Positions 38,601-48,757 of a stretch of DNA of 64,000 bases are shown here, in pieces. The position numbers and the translations under genes were made by a program. Source of the stretch: Acridotheres tristis. Lineage: Eukaryota > Chordata > Aves > Passeriformes > Sturnidae. Position 1 is the stretch's first letter. Every line of letters starts with the position of its first letter. The notes beneath the pieces were generated by a model. It made no database searches. It was not told where the DNA came from and saw nothing but the letters and a program-made list of their open reading frames with translations. The stretch is taken from positions 2,832,501 to 2,896,500 of the forward strand of contig CM072906.1 of assembly GCA_037013685.1 (NCBI GenBank), written 5' to 3'.

Positions 38601-41600
38601 TGATGATTCTGTGGTGAAATTGGTATGAAATGCTGTTTCAGGGGCTGTGGTGGGTTGCAGCCTAGGAACCATGGGTCCAGGCTGACTAATGGGTCAGCAT
38701 CTCCTCTTTCAGAGTTGCAGGGCCAAGTGTTCAATAAAAGAGAAAAATGGATGTTAAGGATATATGGGGCTGGACTTTATGCTTTCTTCTTGAACGTCAT
38801 TCAGTGCCTTTCTTTGAACCTCTAAATCATTCCAGTTCTAAAGGTTTTGTGCCCTTGGAGAATGTGTGTTTCTCTGTAGCAAAAGGAAGGTAATGAAACT
38901 AAATGTGCAATGTATTGTTGTGGCCCAAAGACTTGATTCTGTGAGAAAGAATACATTTTGTTGCCGAGATTCCTTCTGACTGGAATTTGTGAAGACAAAC
39001 TTCTCCATATGTAGGCATGGAGCTGGTGAGCTCTGAGACTTTTGCAAGCCCTCCAGACAATGTTTGATTTTTTCTCTCCCCACAGATGAATGTGGAATAG
39101 TCGCTCAGATTTCTGAGCCTTTGGCTGCAGCCGACATCCCAGCCTACTACATCAGTACTTTTAAGTTTGATCACGCCTTGGTGAGTATGAATGCAGCTGC
39201 TTTGGAGTAAGGGAGATCTTTTCCTTAGGACAAAACTCATTATGAGAATGTCACTTCTCATCCAGATAGCTCCTTGGAGTGCCTTTGCTCAGTGTAGCCC
39301 AGCAAACTCCTGCCTTCAGCCTCCTGGCTCTCACTGTCCTGGGTGAGAGGCTCCTGAGCCAAGCCTGGCCCTACCCAAAGCACAGCTGTGTTAGAGAGTG
39401 TTGTTCTCAAAAGAGGCTGGTCTCAATCCTTAAAGACCTGCAGTGATGGACACTTCACCTCATCTCTGAGCAGCTTCTTCCACTGCATCTGTATCTTTTA
39501 TTGGAAACAGCCACAAAGCCTTCCATTTGCCTCCAAAAATAATTGCAGGCTCCAGACTCTCAGGGCAGTGCTGTGACAACCCACCCTTAAGGGGAAGGTG
39601 TCTTTAGGTGCTTCCTTCCCCTTAAGGTGGGTCATCACAGGTGCCTTTGTGTGTTGGGAACTTTTTGGACAGTCTACCAGTAGCAGAGCCCTGCCTTCAT
39701 CTCTTGGTGCCTGCATCGTCCTAACCTTTGCTTTCTGAGACCCATCTGCTGTCCCTGCATCTTCCTGGTTTTTGATAAACAAGCAATAATTGCCAGCACA
39801 GCAAGAGAAGGTGATTTGGAAGCAGATAAGGTTGTTCCCATGTTTGTTCTCATGAGTGCCCATAAGCAGTTGCAGCACAGTCATCAACACCAGAGTCTTG
39901 CCATCCTTGGAGAGTTCTCTGCATTTTCTATACTGATGGATATTTTACTTTCTAGGCCTACCTCTGCTCTTCCTTTGCAAAGACACCCTCAAAAAAGAGG
40001 AATTCCCCTAAAAAGGGAAAATGCTATGCCTGTAGCCACAAATGGGATGGCATTTTTCTTGGAACCCATTTCCCTGGTCCTGAAGGATGGAGTCAGCTGC
40101 TATGCTGACTCACTATGCTATTCATTTTTTTTCTTAAATGTGCTCTTTATTGCATTAAACCTCTCTTTCTATCACTTGCAAATTGACCTGTAAAAGATCT
40201 AGTGAGATCAAAGCAGGTTTGGGTTTTTTTAATTACTTTGTTTTTTCATGGTTGGTGTGAACCATTTGCAGCTGATAGGTCATGTGTGTAAAGAGTAAAA
40301 GTAAATATTATTTCAGATAGCAAAGGTCAAAGTGTTATATATGTTTGTCTCATTTTTTTTAGTATTAACTGTGCTGATAAGATAAGCTAATAAAACACCA
40401 TTTAAAAATCAATACTGTTAGCTTTGCCTCACATTTCTGCTCATTGTGTGGCCCCAGGTGTGCACTTCTTGTGCAAAGCATGAGGTGCAGAGTGCTTCTA
40501 CATGTCAAGCCATATCTGGAGAGCTATCAGTTAAAATAGATACATCAGTTAAAATAGCCCTATCAGTTAAAATAGATATGTAGCTGAAAACTTAGGCCAT
40601 ACAATGGCCATGACTGTGCAGGCAGCTCCAGCTTCTCAGAGTGCCTCATCCTGCAGGCCCCACAGGCTCTGCCTCAGAGCAGCTGGCAGGTGTGAGGGGG
40701 CCATGCAGGTCTGCAGGTCTCCCTTACTCCAAGCAGTATTTCAGTGTGTTTCTTTGCTACTTACCATTTTCTTTATGTGTGGTTTTAAAAGCCTTTTCAC
40801 CTGGACAGTGCTGTTCTAGTTGTCAAACCCTTCCATCATTTAGAAGGTGCATTTTTTGCCTGACTTTATTCTGGGTGTGCTGGCTGAGCTGGATGCTTGT
40901 TGGCTCTAGGGTGGTTTTGTTGGCCAAGACCCTGACCTAGATTTTGTCATGTTTTCCCTAACTTTGCTACCCAGATACTTTGACTTCTAGTGACATTTCT
41001 CAAGGGTTAAGTGTACCTCGAACCCTTTCTCTAAATTCTCCCTTTCTTTAATTAAGGTAGTTCATTACCTGTTGTCAACAATTAGAGTACTGGATAAAAA
41101 TGTGTTGTTCCCTTTGATCTGATCTGTTTTTGTCCTGTGCATCTCGAGGTGGTTTTTGTTGCTTAATTTTTATTTGACCTGGGTGTAATACTCAGGTCTT
41201 CCTGCCATGCTGTAGCTGTAGACATTTGCCCTGCTAGCCAGGACTTCTGCTTGAGACAAAATCCCTTTGGGAGACAATGTTGAGATGGGAACCTTCAGGT
41301 CTCGGGCATCTCCCCTGGGTGATGTAGGGTCAGGCTGGAGAGAGTCATGGTTAGCAGCTCTGTCCAGAGAGAGCAAGGAAGAAGAGTTGCCTTTCCAGGT
41401 ACTCTGCTCTTGCTGCCTCGTGTTCACAGGTGTCTTGCTCTCTTTCACCAGAGTTTTGCTTCTGAAGGGGCTGGAGCTGTGTCTGGGATGTAGTTTGGAG
41501 CTTTGCTTCTTCCTCCATGGTCAGTGCTTTGATCTGCACACTGCCTGAGAACTGAACACAGTGCACCAGCTGCCCTGGCACCAGGGGCATTTCAAGGGGC

Positions 41601-43195
41601 AGGGAGGGGGAGGACTCCTCCACTGGTGGCAAACCAGGATGAGTCCTACAAATCAAAATTATTTGCACATCTGTCCTGGAGGAGAAAACTCTGCCAAAAC
41701 ATTTGTGGGCTGATTTCTGTGCTGTTAAGGGGGTCAGGCCCTTTGCAGGGAATGAAGGCCCACTGTGTTTCATGGAGGAGATGGGTCTGTGCAGGTCAAA
41801 GCCAGAGCTGGCAGTGCTGCCTCGTTCTGCTGCTGTGCAGTGCTCATGGAGAGCCACACCCCTGAGCATTGCTAGGGCTGCCTAGAGGAATGTGCTTTCA
41901 AAAACTGACTCCTATGCCTTTTCTTGTTATCTTATGTAGAGGAAGAATCAAGCAGCTTCTTCCACTGCAGTGTTCAATGTACTGGGAAAAATTCTGCAGG
42001 GAGGCAGTGGAGAGTCCTGTGTCAAAGTCCTGTTCCCTAGGGTGGAGGTGTCCTGGAGCTTCCCTTCTAAACCAGAAGAGTTTGCTCTATGCTTATTTTA
42101 AGATTATTTTCTTCCTTTACAATGGACTTTTGTTCACACATCATCAGAGTTGACTGCTGTTATTCCATCTTCCTATTGGAAAATTAAACATTTTTCTTGT
42201 TATTTCTCGTGGGTTTTTTCCTCAGTTTTGTTAAAATTCTTGCAGAACAAGCAGTTTGTATTTCCACTGTCTGAGATCTTGAGAGTGTGCAGTGAACTCA
42301 GCTATTGTACTATTGGCCTTAAATACCTTGTAGAGGAGACAGTTCCTTCTTCAGTTTTCTTCACATGAATTATTTTGACTTCTTGCAGCAACTTACAGAT
42401 AATTTATTTTTCCCTCAGTCCTCTCCACTCTTCAAGAGCTGCCAGTGTCTTGGAGTTTATGTAGAGGTCAGACATACTTTTTCTGCCAGATGTAATTTTA
42501 CTTTTGATGTTCTTTTCTGCCAGTGACAGTCACTCAGATTTTTTTGCATGTTCTGTTAGGAGAGGTTTTTCTTGCAGTAAGCTTGAAAAGACACCAGTGA
42601 ATAATACAGACTTCTGTGGTTGTCTCCTCCCAAGACTGGATAAGAAAGCACAGATGCACCACAAAGACTGGGAGCTCTCCTCCTCTTTTGATGGGTGTGT
42701 TCTCCTGTCACCCACCATGGCCTTGCCCTCCACACTTCCAGGTTCCAAACCTGTAGGGTGCCCCTGAGAGCCTCCTGGAGTCCTTAGGCAGCCACAGAAA
42801 TCCATCAGCACCTGGCATGAGTGAGCTGCTGACATGCAAGTGCTTCAGCAACAAAAGGAAAGGAAAGGAGGGGAGAGGAAGAGAAACCCCAAAACAGTCA
42901 GGTCCCCATAGCACAGAAACCATTTCAGTCCTGCTTACAGGGTTTGCTCTGGGGGAACCATGGGTGAGCAGGGCTGTCCTTGTACATGGAGCCCTTTCTC
43001 AGTGAACTTCAGGTGCAAGCAAAAAACAGCAAAGTGCCTCCTTGGGCCTGCTCTGGCTTTGTCTCCTTCCTCTCTTTTTCTTGTCATCCCTTTTGCTGGA
43101 ACATGACCTTTCTTTTTGTTTTCTTGCAGGTACCTGAAGAAAATATAAATGGTGTGGTCAATGCACTCCAAGTCAGTCAAGCTGAAAAGCATTAG
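32494..43195 (+). CDS. CASTOR2: CASTOR2 (GATSL2), GATOR2-binding mTORC1 regulator; seven 3' coding exons, 5' end missing
   Basis: The seven exons 32494-32687, 33407-33539, 34830-34953, 35536-35646, 37004-37086, 39086-39180 and 43130-43195 join in frame, all with GT-AG introns. They give 267 residues plus a split first codon, which matches residues 62-329 of human CASTOR2 and predicts the same total length of 329. Recognisable blocks are [82 protein letters not shown] and [21 protein letters not shown] proteins are cytosolic, built from tandem ACT domains, form homo- or heterodimers and bind GATOR2, restraining mTORC1; CASTOR1 is the arginine-responsive member. CASTOR2 rather than CASTOR1 is indicated by [22 protein letters not shown] and the QAEKH C-terminus. 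The exons for residues 1-61 are not visible upstream in this window. The gene converges on RCC1L, as in human 7q11.23. Confidence 0.97.
33407..33539 (+). CDS. CASTOR2: CASTOR2 exon, residues 127-170
   Basis: The acceptor is ccttcag|GTGCGT and the donor is CTAG|gtaagg. It encodes [13 protein letters not shown], then [13 protein letters not shown], and ends GFVKPKL plus one base of a split Val codon. Compared with human CASTOR2 as I recall it, a few residues differ around the FVMHTLAA and ADDFGVTNG stretches; the framework is intact. Confidence 0.95.
34804..34820. repeat. TG microsatellite adjoining a splice acceptor
   Basis: A (TG)8T run ends nine bases before the CASTOR2 exon at 34830, occupying the place of a normal polypyrimidine tract. 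Length changes here could affect splicing efficiency (inference). Confidence 0.9.
34830..34953 (+). CDS. CASTOR2: CASTOR2 exon, residues 171-212
   Basis: The acceptor is ctctttcag|TTCAGAGG, preceded directly by a TG microsatellite at 34804-34820. The donor is GG|gtaggt. It encodes [33 protein letters not shown] and DVMFYSNG. The HPLSSPSN segment is the linker leading into the second half of the protein, and [11 protein letters not shown] starts the next ACT-type unit. Confidence 0.95.
35536..35646 (+). CDS. CASTOR2: CASTOR2 exon, residues 212-249
   Basis: The acceptor is gtttcttcag|AGTAAA and the donor is CAGAG|gtgagc. It encodes [16 protein letters not shown] followed by the highly conserved [20 protein letters not shown]. 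The VVGNEDS stretch differs from the human residues but keeps the same length, as expected for a surface loop. Confidence 0.95.
36189..36204. repeat. (GT)8 microsatellite in a CASTOR2 intron
   Basis: Eight GT units follow AGCCCCG. It is a simple repeat with no further structure. Confidence 0.9.
37004..37086 (+). CDS. CASTOR2: CASTOR2 exon, residues 249-277
   Basis: The acceptor is a T-run ending in tacag|ATTTCC and the donor is TTTG|gtgagt. It encodes [27 protein letters not shown]. The [15 protein letters not shown] block is shared by CASTOR1 and CASTOR2 and leads into the glycine-rich ligand loop completed by the next exon. Confidence 0.96.
37087..39085. other. CASTOR2: CASTOR2 intron containing a CR1 insertion
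   Basis: This intron lies between the exons for residues 249-277 and 277-308, with gtgagt at the donor and ccccacag at the acceptor. About 0.57 kb of it is a CR1 tail; the rest shows no gene. Confidence 0.9.
38040..38613 (+). mobile_element. CR1 LINE 3' end (3' UTR) in sense orientation
   Basis: This is a long, orderly match to the CR1 tail. Words include GGTCAGCAGG, GAGAGCCCAGCTGGAG, CAGTTCTGTGTCCCCAGCA, GACAGGCTGAGAGAGCTGGG, TTCAGCCTGGAGAA, GACAGGACCAGGGGAATGGC, TATTAGGAAGAAATTCTTCC, GTTGGATATGGCTTTGAGCA and CTTTAAGGTCCACTTC. It finishes in the diagnostic CR1 terminus, two ATTCTGTG units (38595-38613). It is 5'-truncated with no reverse transcriptase frame. Confidence 0.92.
39086..39180 (+). 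CDS. CASTOR2: CASTOR2 exon, residues 277-308
   Basis: The acceptor is ctctccccacag|ATGAAT and the donor is GCCTTG|gtgagt. It encodes [17 protein letters not shown] followed by [15 protein letters not shown]. The Asp of FKFDHAL (D305) aligns with CASTOR1 D304, an arginine-contact residue. The ECGIVAQI segment forms part of the same pocket in CASTOR1. Confidence 0.96.
39571..39640. repeat. Near-perfect inverted repeat, 27-28 bp arms with 15-bp loop
   Basis: The left arm 39571-39598 pairs with the right arm 39614-39640 with two mismatches and one bulged base. The core TTAAGGGGAAGG is perfect, and the loop is TGTCTTTAGGTGCTT. Weaker complementarity continues a few bases outside the arms. Confidence 0.85.
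40526..40579. repeat. 18-bp tandem repeat, three copies
   Basis: ATCAGTTAAAATAGATAC at 40526, ATCAGTTAAAATAGCCCT at 40544 and ATCAGTTAAAATAGATAT at 40562. The first 14 bases are identical in all three. Confidence 0.92.
43130..43195 (+). CDS. CASTOR2: CASTOR2 terminal coding exon, residues 309-329 and stop
   Basis: The acceptor is gttttcttgcag|GTACCTG. It encodes [20 protein letters not shown] plus a final His, and stops at TAG (43193-43195). Human CASTOR2 has almost the same tail. The 3.9-kb intron before this exon is the longest of the introns fully contained in the window. Confidence 0.96.
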   Translation, partial: VPEENINGVVNALQVSQAEKH

Positions 43196-43231
43196 AAATC
43201 TTCTGAGCTGGTTCCAGATGCTTTTTATTAT

Positions 43232-43260
43232 TCTAATAATAATTATTATTATTATTATTT
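43232..43260. repeat. AAT/ATT palindromic microsatellite in the CASTOR2 3' UTR
   Basis: A short AAT run passes directly into an ATT run centred near 43242, making a self-complementary AU-rich hairpin 40 bases after the stop codon. Confidence 0.85.
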
Positions 43261-43359
43261 TTTCTCACAGTATTTCTTGAAAAATCTGATTGCAGAGAGT
43301 GACATGAAAAGAGACTGTGGAAGGTTGAGCAGAAACAGCTCCAATAAGCCTTTGTTCTA

Positions 43360-43401
<42 letters not shown>
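43360..43401. repeat. (ATT)14 microsatellite in the CASTOR2 3' UTR
   Basis: Forty-two bases of perfect ATT units, then TGTTATTTTATTAAATTTATG. It is likely polymorphic. Confidence 0.92.
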
Positions 43402-44137
43402 GTTATTTTATTAAATTTATGAATGAGGGGCAGGAGGAAGGGGAGTTCCTATGGTTTCCTGATGTTCAGCTGTGTGGTGAAGTGTACCCTGGCTGTGCTG
43501 TCAGTGTGGAAGGGGCTGTCCAGGGACACCATTGGCAGCAGGATGGCTGGGGCACAATGCCAAGGGCAGTGGGATGGGCCAAGAGCAGATGGACAGGCCA
43601 CTGGCTCAGAGAGCCCTGAAAACCAGAAAAAAAATGAAATCTGGAATTAAACAGAAAAGACAGGGCATAGTCCTGGCTTGTCTCCTCACATCAGACTTCT
43701 GAGGACTGCCCATCACTGCCTGTGTTGAGATAGGATGCAAAGGGTTCTCTTTCCCCTGACAGAATAGTTTGATGTTGGAAAAGGGGAAAATATCCAGTTG
43801 TTGGACATATCTCCTTTTTCTTTCCCCCTGCAGTGAAAGCCTGGCTGCTCTGAGAAAGCCTGGGCAGGGGGAGCTCAGCTCTGGCCAGCTCCTGGCAGGT
43901 GATGTCACCAGCCTTGTCTGCATTGAAACTTGTCTGGTTTTGGTCACTTTTTCCATTCACTCTTTCACTGCTCCCAGTATTCTCCTGTCATATCCCCTGC
44001 TCCAGGACAGCTGTTGTCCCTTTATCCCATATCAGAGCCTTCCCCCAGCTCTTGTTCCCCAGGGCTGACAAGAGGAGGAAAGTCTCTTTTCTCCTGTCCC
44101 CTCAGCCTTTTTCCCTTCCAGTGTGCACACATGGGGA

Positions 44138-44143
44138 AATAAA
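44138..44143 (+). terminator. Candidate proximal poly(A) signal for CASTOR2
   Basis: AATAAA in ATGGGGAAATAAAGGATTG. It is the first canonical hexamer after the stop, followed by a moderately GT-rich stretch. Use is unproven. Confidence 0.35.
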
Positions 44144-47100
44144 GGATTGTCCAGGGTCCCTGGGTAGCTGCTCTTGCACATCCCAGGCCACCTTGGCCAA
44201 GAGGCACAGCAGGTGGCCCCTGCCAGGGCCAGGAGAGTGCCTGAGTCTTGTGGGCACCCTCCTGTGGTTTTTCATCAGCTCTTTCATCACACAGGTGGAA
44301 ATTGCTGCTGATTATGGAAAGCAGAATGGTGCTGAAAATGCCTAAAACCTGCTAGTATCTGTCACAGGAGGATGATGGGGCTTTTCTCCTGGGGCAGCAC
44401 TAGTGTGTTTTCTTCTGGCTTGTACCACAGCTGAGGGCCAGCAGGTCCAGAGTGGCACCTGTGTCCAGGCTGTGCCCATGGCCACTGCCAGCAGTGTGGG
44501 GGACAGCAGAGCCAGTGCTGGGAGAGAAGTGTTACCCAAAATGTGGGTGCCAGCAATCTGCCCCAAGTGTGACCATGCAGCAAGGGGTGATGAAAGGAGA
44601 AGCTGTCTGCAGAGAGCCTTGCTTTGGTGATTACCAGCCCCAGCATATCTTGCATTTCTTCACTTCTTCCACTTCAGTCTTGACATAAATTGCAGATCTT
44701 GCTATTTTCCTGAGGGCTTTCCAGCCATGCTTCAGAGACAGCCTCTGGCAGGATTTTCCTGAGGCTGTGCCATATCCAGCTGTGAGCCAGGGTTTTGCAT
44801 TAATCTGGAGGCAGTAAGCAAGCACCTGGGTTCAGGCCATGGGCATGGCTTGTACTGATGTGTAGGACATGCAGACACACACACAGACACCACTAGCTGA
44901 TTAATTCTGCATTCACAGTACTGGAGAGTCGAGCAGTTACGGTTTCTGCTGCTGCTAGATTCAAATATTGAGTTTCAAATCTAATTTTTCACCAGTGGAA
45001 TGTTATGTGGCATCTAGATAAGGAGTCAGAGCATCCCTGCTGGGGCACACTGAGGCACATGTTCAGTGCTTTACCAAACAGGATGTTTTGCTGTTCCTTT
45101 ACATGGGTTCTCAGAATTGTCCCATGATATGTTTATATTCACTCCAGATTTCTGGACTAAAGGTTTGTTCTAGATGTGGCACCGTGTATCTCTGGATGTT
45201 TGTTTGGAAAGATGCTTTGGTCTCCTGCTGCAAGGACACAGGCACAGGCTGCACAGTGCAGTGTTGAAAGCACTTGGAGATGTTTGCTGTGACTGCCCAG
45301 TGCTGTGGGCACTGAGCTGGGCTGGAGAGGGCAGCCAGGCCAGTGGGAGCTTTTCACCCCATAGATTGTGGAGGGTGACTCTTTGGGATGGCAGATTGCT
45401 GCCATGGCTGGGGCACAGGGGTTTGAGTTGCTGTTCAGCCACTGAGTTACCAGCCAAGGTTTCACTGTGGGCATGGATGGTGCCACCACGACAGAGCCAT
45501 CACGACAGGATCTTCCTTTTGCTGTGGGGTTTTGTCAACCTTGGGAAATGCCAGTTTCAGCATCAGAGAGTACCTTGTGTTGCTGTGCATGTGCCAGTGC
45601 TGCTTCCAAAGGACTTCAACATGGATAGGAAGGAATTAACTTGAAACAAGCAACAACTTTACTGAGCCTTAAATGAAAGCAAAAAAAAATTAATTTCCTA
45701 ACATTGCACTCAGGCTATTTTAGAGGCTGGTTTTTGCAATTTAACTTTTTTTCCAAGGGAATCAGCCTTATATTTGTGAAATCTGTAGAAAGTTTTGTGG
45801 TATTTCAAACCTTCCAAAGGAAGGTTGATGTCCCAACATGGGAAAGTTGGCTTGAAAAATTCACAAGCTGTAAAATGTCATTGAGGGACTCTGACACTGT
45901 CACCATCCTTGGCTTCTCCTTTTATTATTTAGTCCTGACATCCAAGAAGATTGTTTCAGACAACTCGATGCTTTCCCTTTAGTATTCCCTTTATAAGTTT
46001 TCTAGTAGGAACTGAGATACTCTAAATGTGGCCAGAATTGGTGGAACCTTGTCCCAGCACCCAGCCTGAAGTCAGGATCAATGCAAGTTTGCACAGTCCT
46101 GCTGCATGTGAGACCTACACTGCAGGAAGGGCTCTGCAGGGGCTTTGTAAAATATTTTCATAATAATAATACCACACTATTAACATCCTTAATGCTTAGT
46201 AGGTGCTTAGTGAACCCAAAGTAGGGGGCTCTTAAAGCTGTTCCACACACAGCTCCCACTGTCTCAGCACCCAGCCTTTGGGGTGGGGAAAAAAGTTGGA
46301 GAGTCTTTTCCTTTTTTAAAATGCCTTATGACTGTGTGTGTGAGCATCCCTGACATGATGCTGTTCAGTACTGAGTGGGTGAAGGAGGAACAGTGGGACA
46401 GCCTTGGGCTGGGTGCCTGCAGTACCTGCAGCTGCCAGTGCTGCCCTCGGCATCCCAGCTCAGCTCTCTGGGCAGCTCCCCCGGCCGTGGCTGCTGCTGC
46501 TGAGGGATTGCCTCAATGCTGCAGTGCCCTCTCTCCTCTGGTGTCACAAAAATTCACCAAACAGCAAAATGCAAAAGTGTTTCCAGAAAAGGGGTAGGCA
46601 GGGGAGAAGAGCATGGCCCTCATGCACCCTCTGTCTTTCAGCAAGGCCTTTATTTCCTTAGAAGCCTCAGCCTTTCCATGTTCTGTGTGTTATTAAATAG
46701 GAATTTGTCTTTTTCCCGCAACCCAATTAGAATTTGACTACAAATTCCTTTCTACTGAGCAAGCATGTGCATATATATACACATCTGAAGTGTTTCCATA
46801 GCAATCCACAGTGTGTCTCTGTTGCACACCTATAAATACCCGTGTTTGTCTCTGGGGTTGTGTCCTGGGCATGGTGTGGGCACTCAAGCAATACAGGTTC
46901 ACATGCACACACAGTGTGAGTGTGTGTGTGTACTCTGGGCACGGACTCGTGTGTGTATCTATGTACTGGGTACTGTATACACACATTTATTCACCATATA
47001 TTTTTAATTCAAGTAATGGGCAATATAAATATTAGTTCCACTCTTGCTTTTTCTCTACATATGTTTAGTGAAGAGCAGCAGTGGAGTCGACCTGAAGCAA

Positions 47101-48727
47101 AGCTGGGGCTCCTCTGCTTGCTGAGAGCAGCATTGGATTTCCCTCCCTGCTTTAGAAAATTCTGTTCCTCTCCAGTTTGGTGCCTCAAGCACAGAGACTG
47201 TAGGAAATTCACTCCATTTTTTTTTTTTTTCTGTATGTTTTAGTTGCTGCCCTATATTGCCTCAGTGTAAGTAGGGCTGGTCTGTTTGCACAGTGCCCAG
47301 ACCCTGGCTGGGGGTTTGCAGTGATGCTTCCAGTCCTGCAGGCACAGAGCACTGTCTGCCCTCCCCCAGCAGGGCAGGAGCTCCTCCAGGTTTCCTGCAG
47401 CCTGGCCATTCCCTCTGAGCTGGTTCCTGGTGGCCTTCCCCAGTGTCTCTGCACGAGGCTGGGGACAGGTGCAAGATTTCCTGGTGGATGTGTCTGCCCA
47501 GGGCTCAGCAGGCAGTGGCAGCCCATGGCTGGTGTAGGGCTCTGGTATTTGTTTGGGAATTCACATTTGTTGAATGTGAATTGAATGTTGAATGTGAGGA
47601 GCTGAAATCAGTAGCTTATTTCTAAATAGATGGAAGTGTTGGAAGGTCTTTTCCTGTTAAAATCAGAAGAGGCTGCTTGAACCCAGTCACTGGAAGTGTG
47701 TGGCCTTTGCACTCACCATTGGAGATTTCTGCTGAGCAGGAATGCTGTTAGGGAAACATCCCTGTTTTCCTATTGCAGTTACACTTCAACAAAGGGGAAG
47801 GGGGGGTGAGAGGAAGTGTGATGCCTTTCAGTTTCTTTCCAGGCATTGAATTCAGTTTGGAGTTTCTGCAATGCTGTGCTTTAGGTGACATGTATCAGCC
47901 TCTCACATGGGGAGGCAGTAATGGAAATACTTGGTTTTGCTGCAGCCTGGAGATGGTGGCACCTGCAGTGGGTGACAGAAGTATTAAGACTCACTTAATG
48001 ACAAGGCCATCTATAAAGCACACTCATTGTACTGCTGCTTTGAAATGTGTTTTAAACTCCAAGTTCTCTGTTACCATTCCCAGGGCACAGGCTACAGGTC
48101 AGAGACAAATCAATCCTCCTCTCTCACTAAAACCTTGCTGGTGTCAGGTCCTGCTTGGGGGCAGCACATGACACTGAGCAGGGATTTAATTTTTAAGATG
48201 TGCCATGCAGAGTTGGGTGTGGGGACTTTTAGGTTTTTCTGGGAGGTCCTGATGGCTCTAGCTAATCAAAGCATCCAACAGAAGTGTATCAGGTTTTATT
48301 TTTCTGAAGTATGATGTTTTGTCCTGCTGACACTGGAGGGAAATAAGGCAGTGCAGCATAAGGGAGTGTGTGGCAGAGAAGGCTGCTCAGGCTCTAGCAT
48401 AGCTCCCTGAGCATCCAGTTGTTTCCCTGGTGCTCTTGATGCTTTCAGGAATGTGTAGACCACTGAGAGAGACAAGGCAGGGAGCAGCTCTGCTCAGAGC
48501 TCTGCCATTGCACTGCATTTGCAGGATTTGCTGCCTTCAGGCTTGGGCTCCTGACACATTTCCCCAGCAGCTGTCCCACAAGTCTCACAGTGTGTCTGTG
48601 AGATGAGGGTTTAGTAGTGTGACTCTGACATCCTGTGGAGGTTGGGAAGCTCTCTGGGACATTAAAGGCTGAATTGCATGTGCTTGATCAGAGCCTGGCT
48701 CTGAGAAGTGGTTTTCCATCTTTTCTC

Positions 48728-48757
48728 AGCTTTGCTATACAAAGCTTTGCTATACAA
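48728..48757. repeat. Exact 15-bp tandem duplication
   Basis: AGCTTTGCTATACAA occurs twice back to back. Confidence 0.88.

Larger units (their letters stand above)
39181..43129. other. CASTOR2: CASTOR2 last intron (3.9 kb)
   Basis: The donor is gtgagt at 39181 and the acceptor ttcttgcag ends at 43129. It contains the hairpin at 39571-39640 and the 18-bp triple repeat at 40526. A 172-codon open frame on - (41351-41869) has no recognisable motif. Confidence 0.9.

Noticed and set aside
41351..41869. 172-codon open frame on - in the last CASTOR2 intron
   Set aside because: It has no recognisable domain, signal or splice pattern and lies inside an intron of the opposite strand. Chance is more likely.
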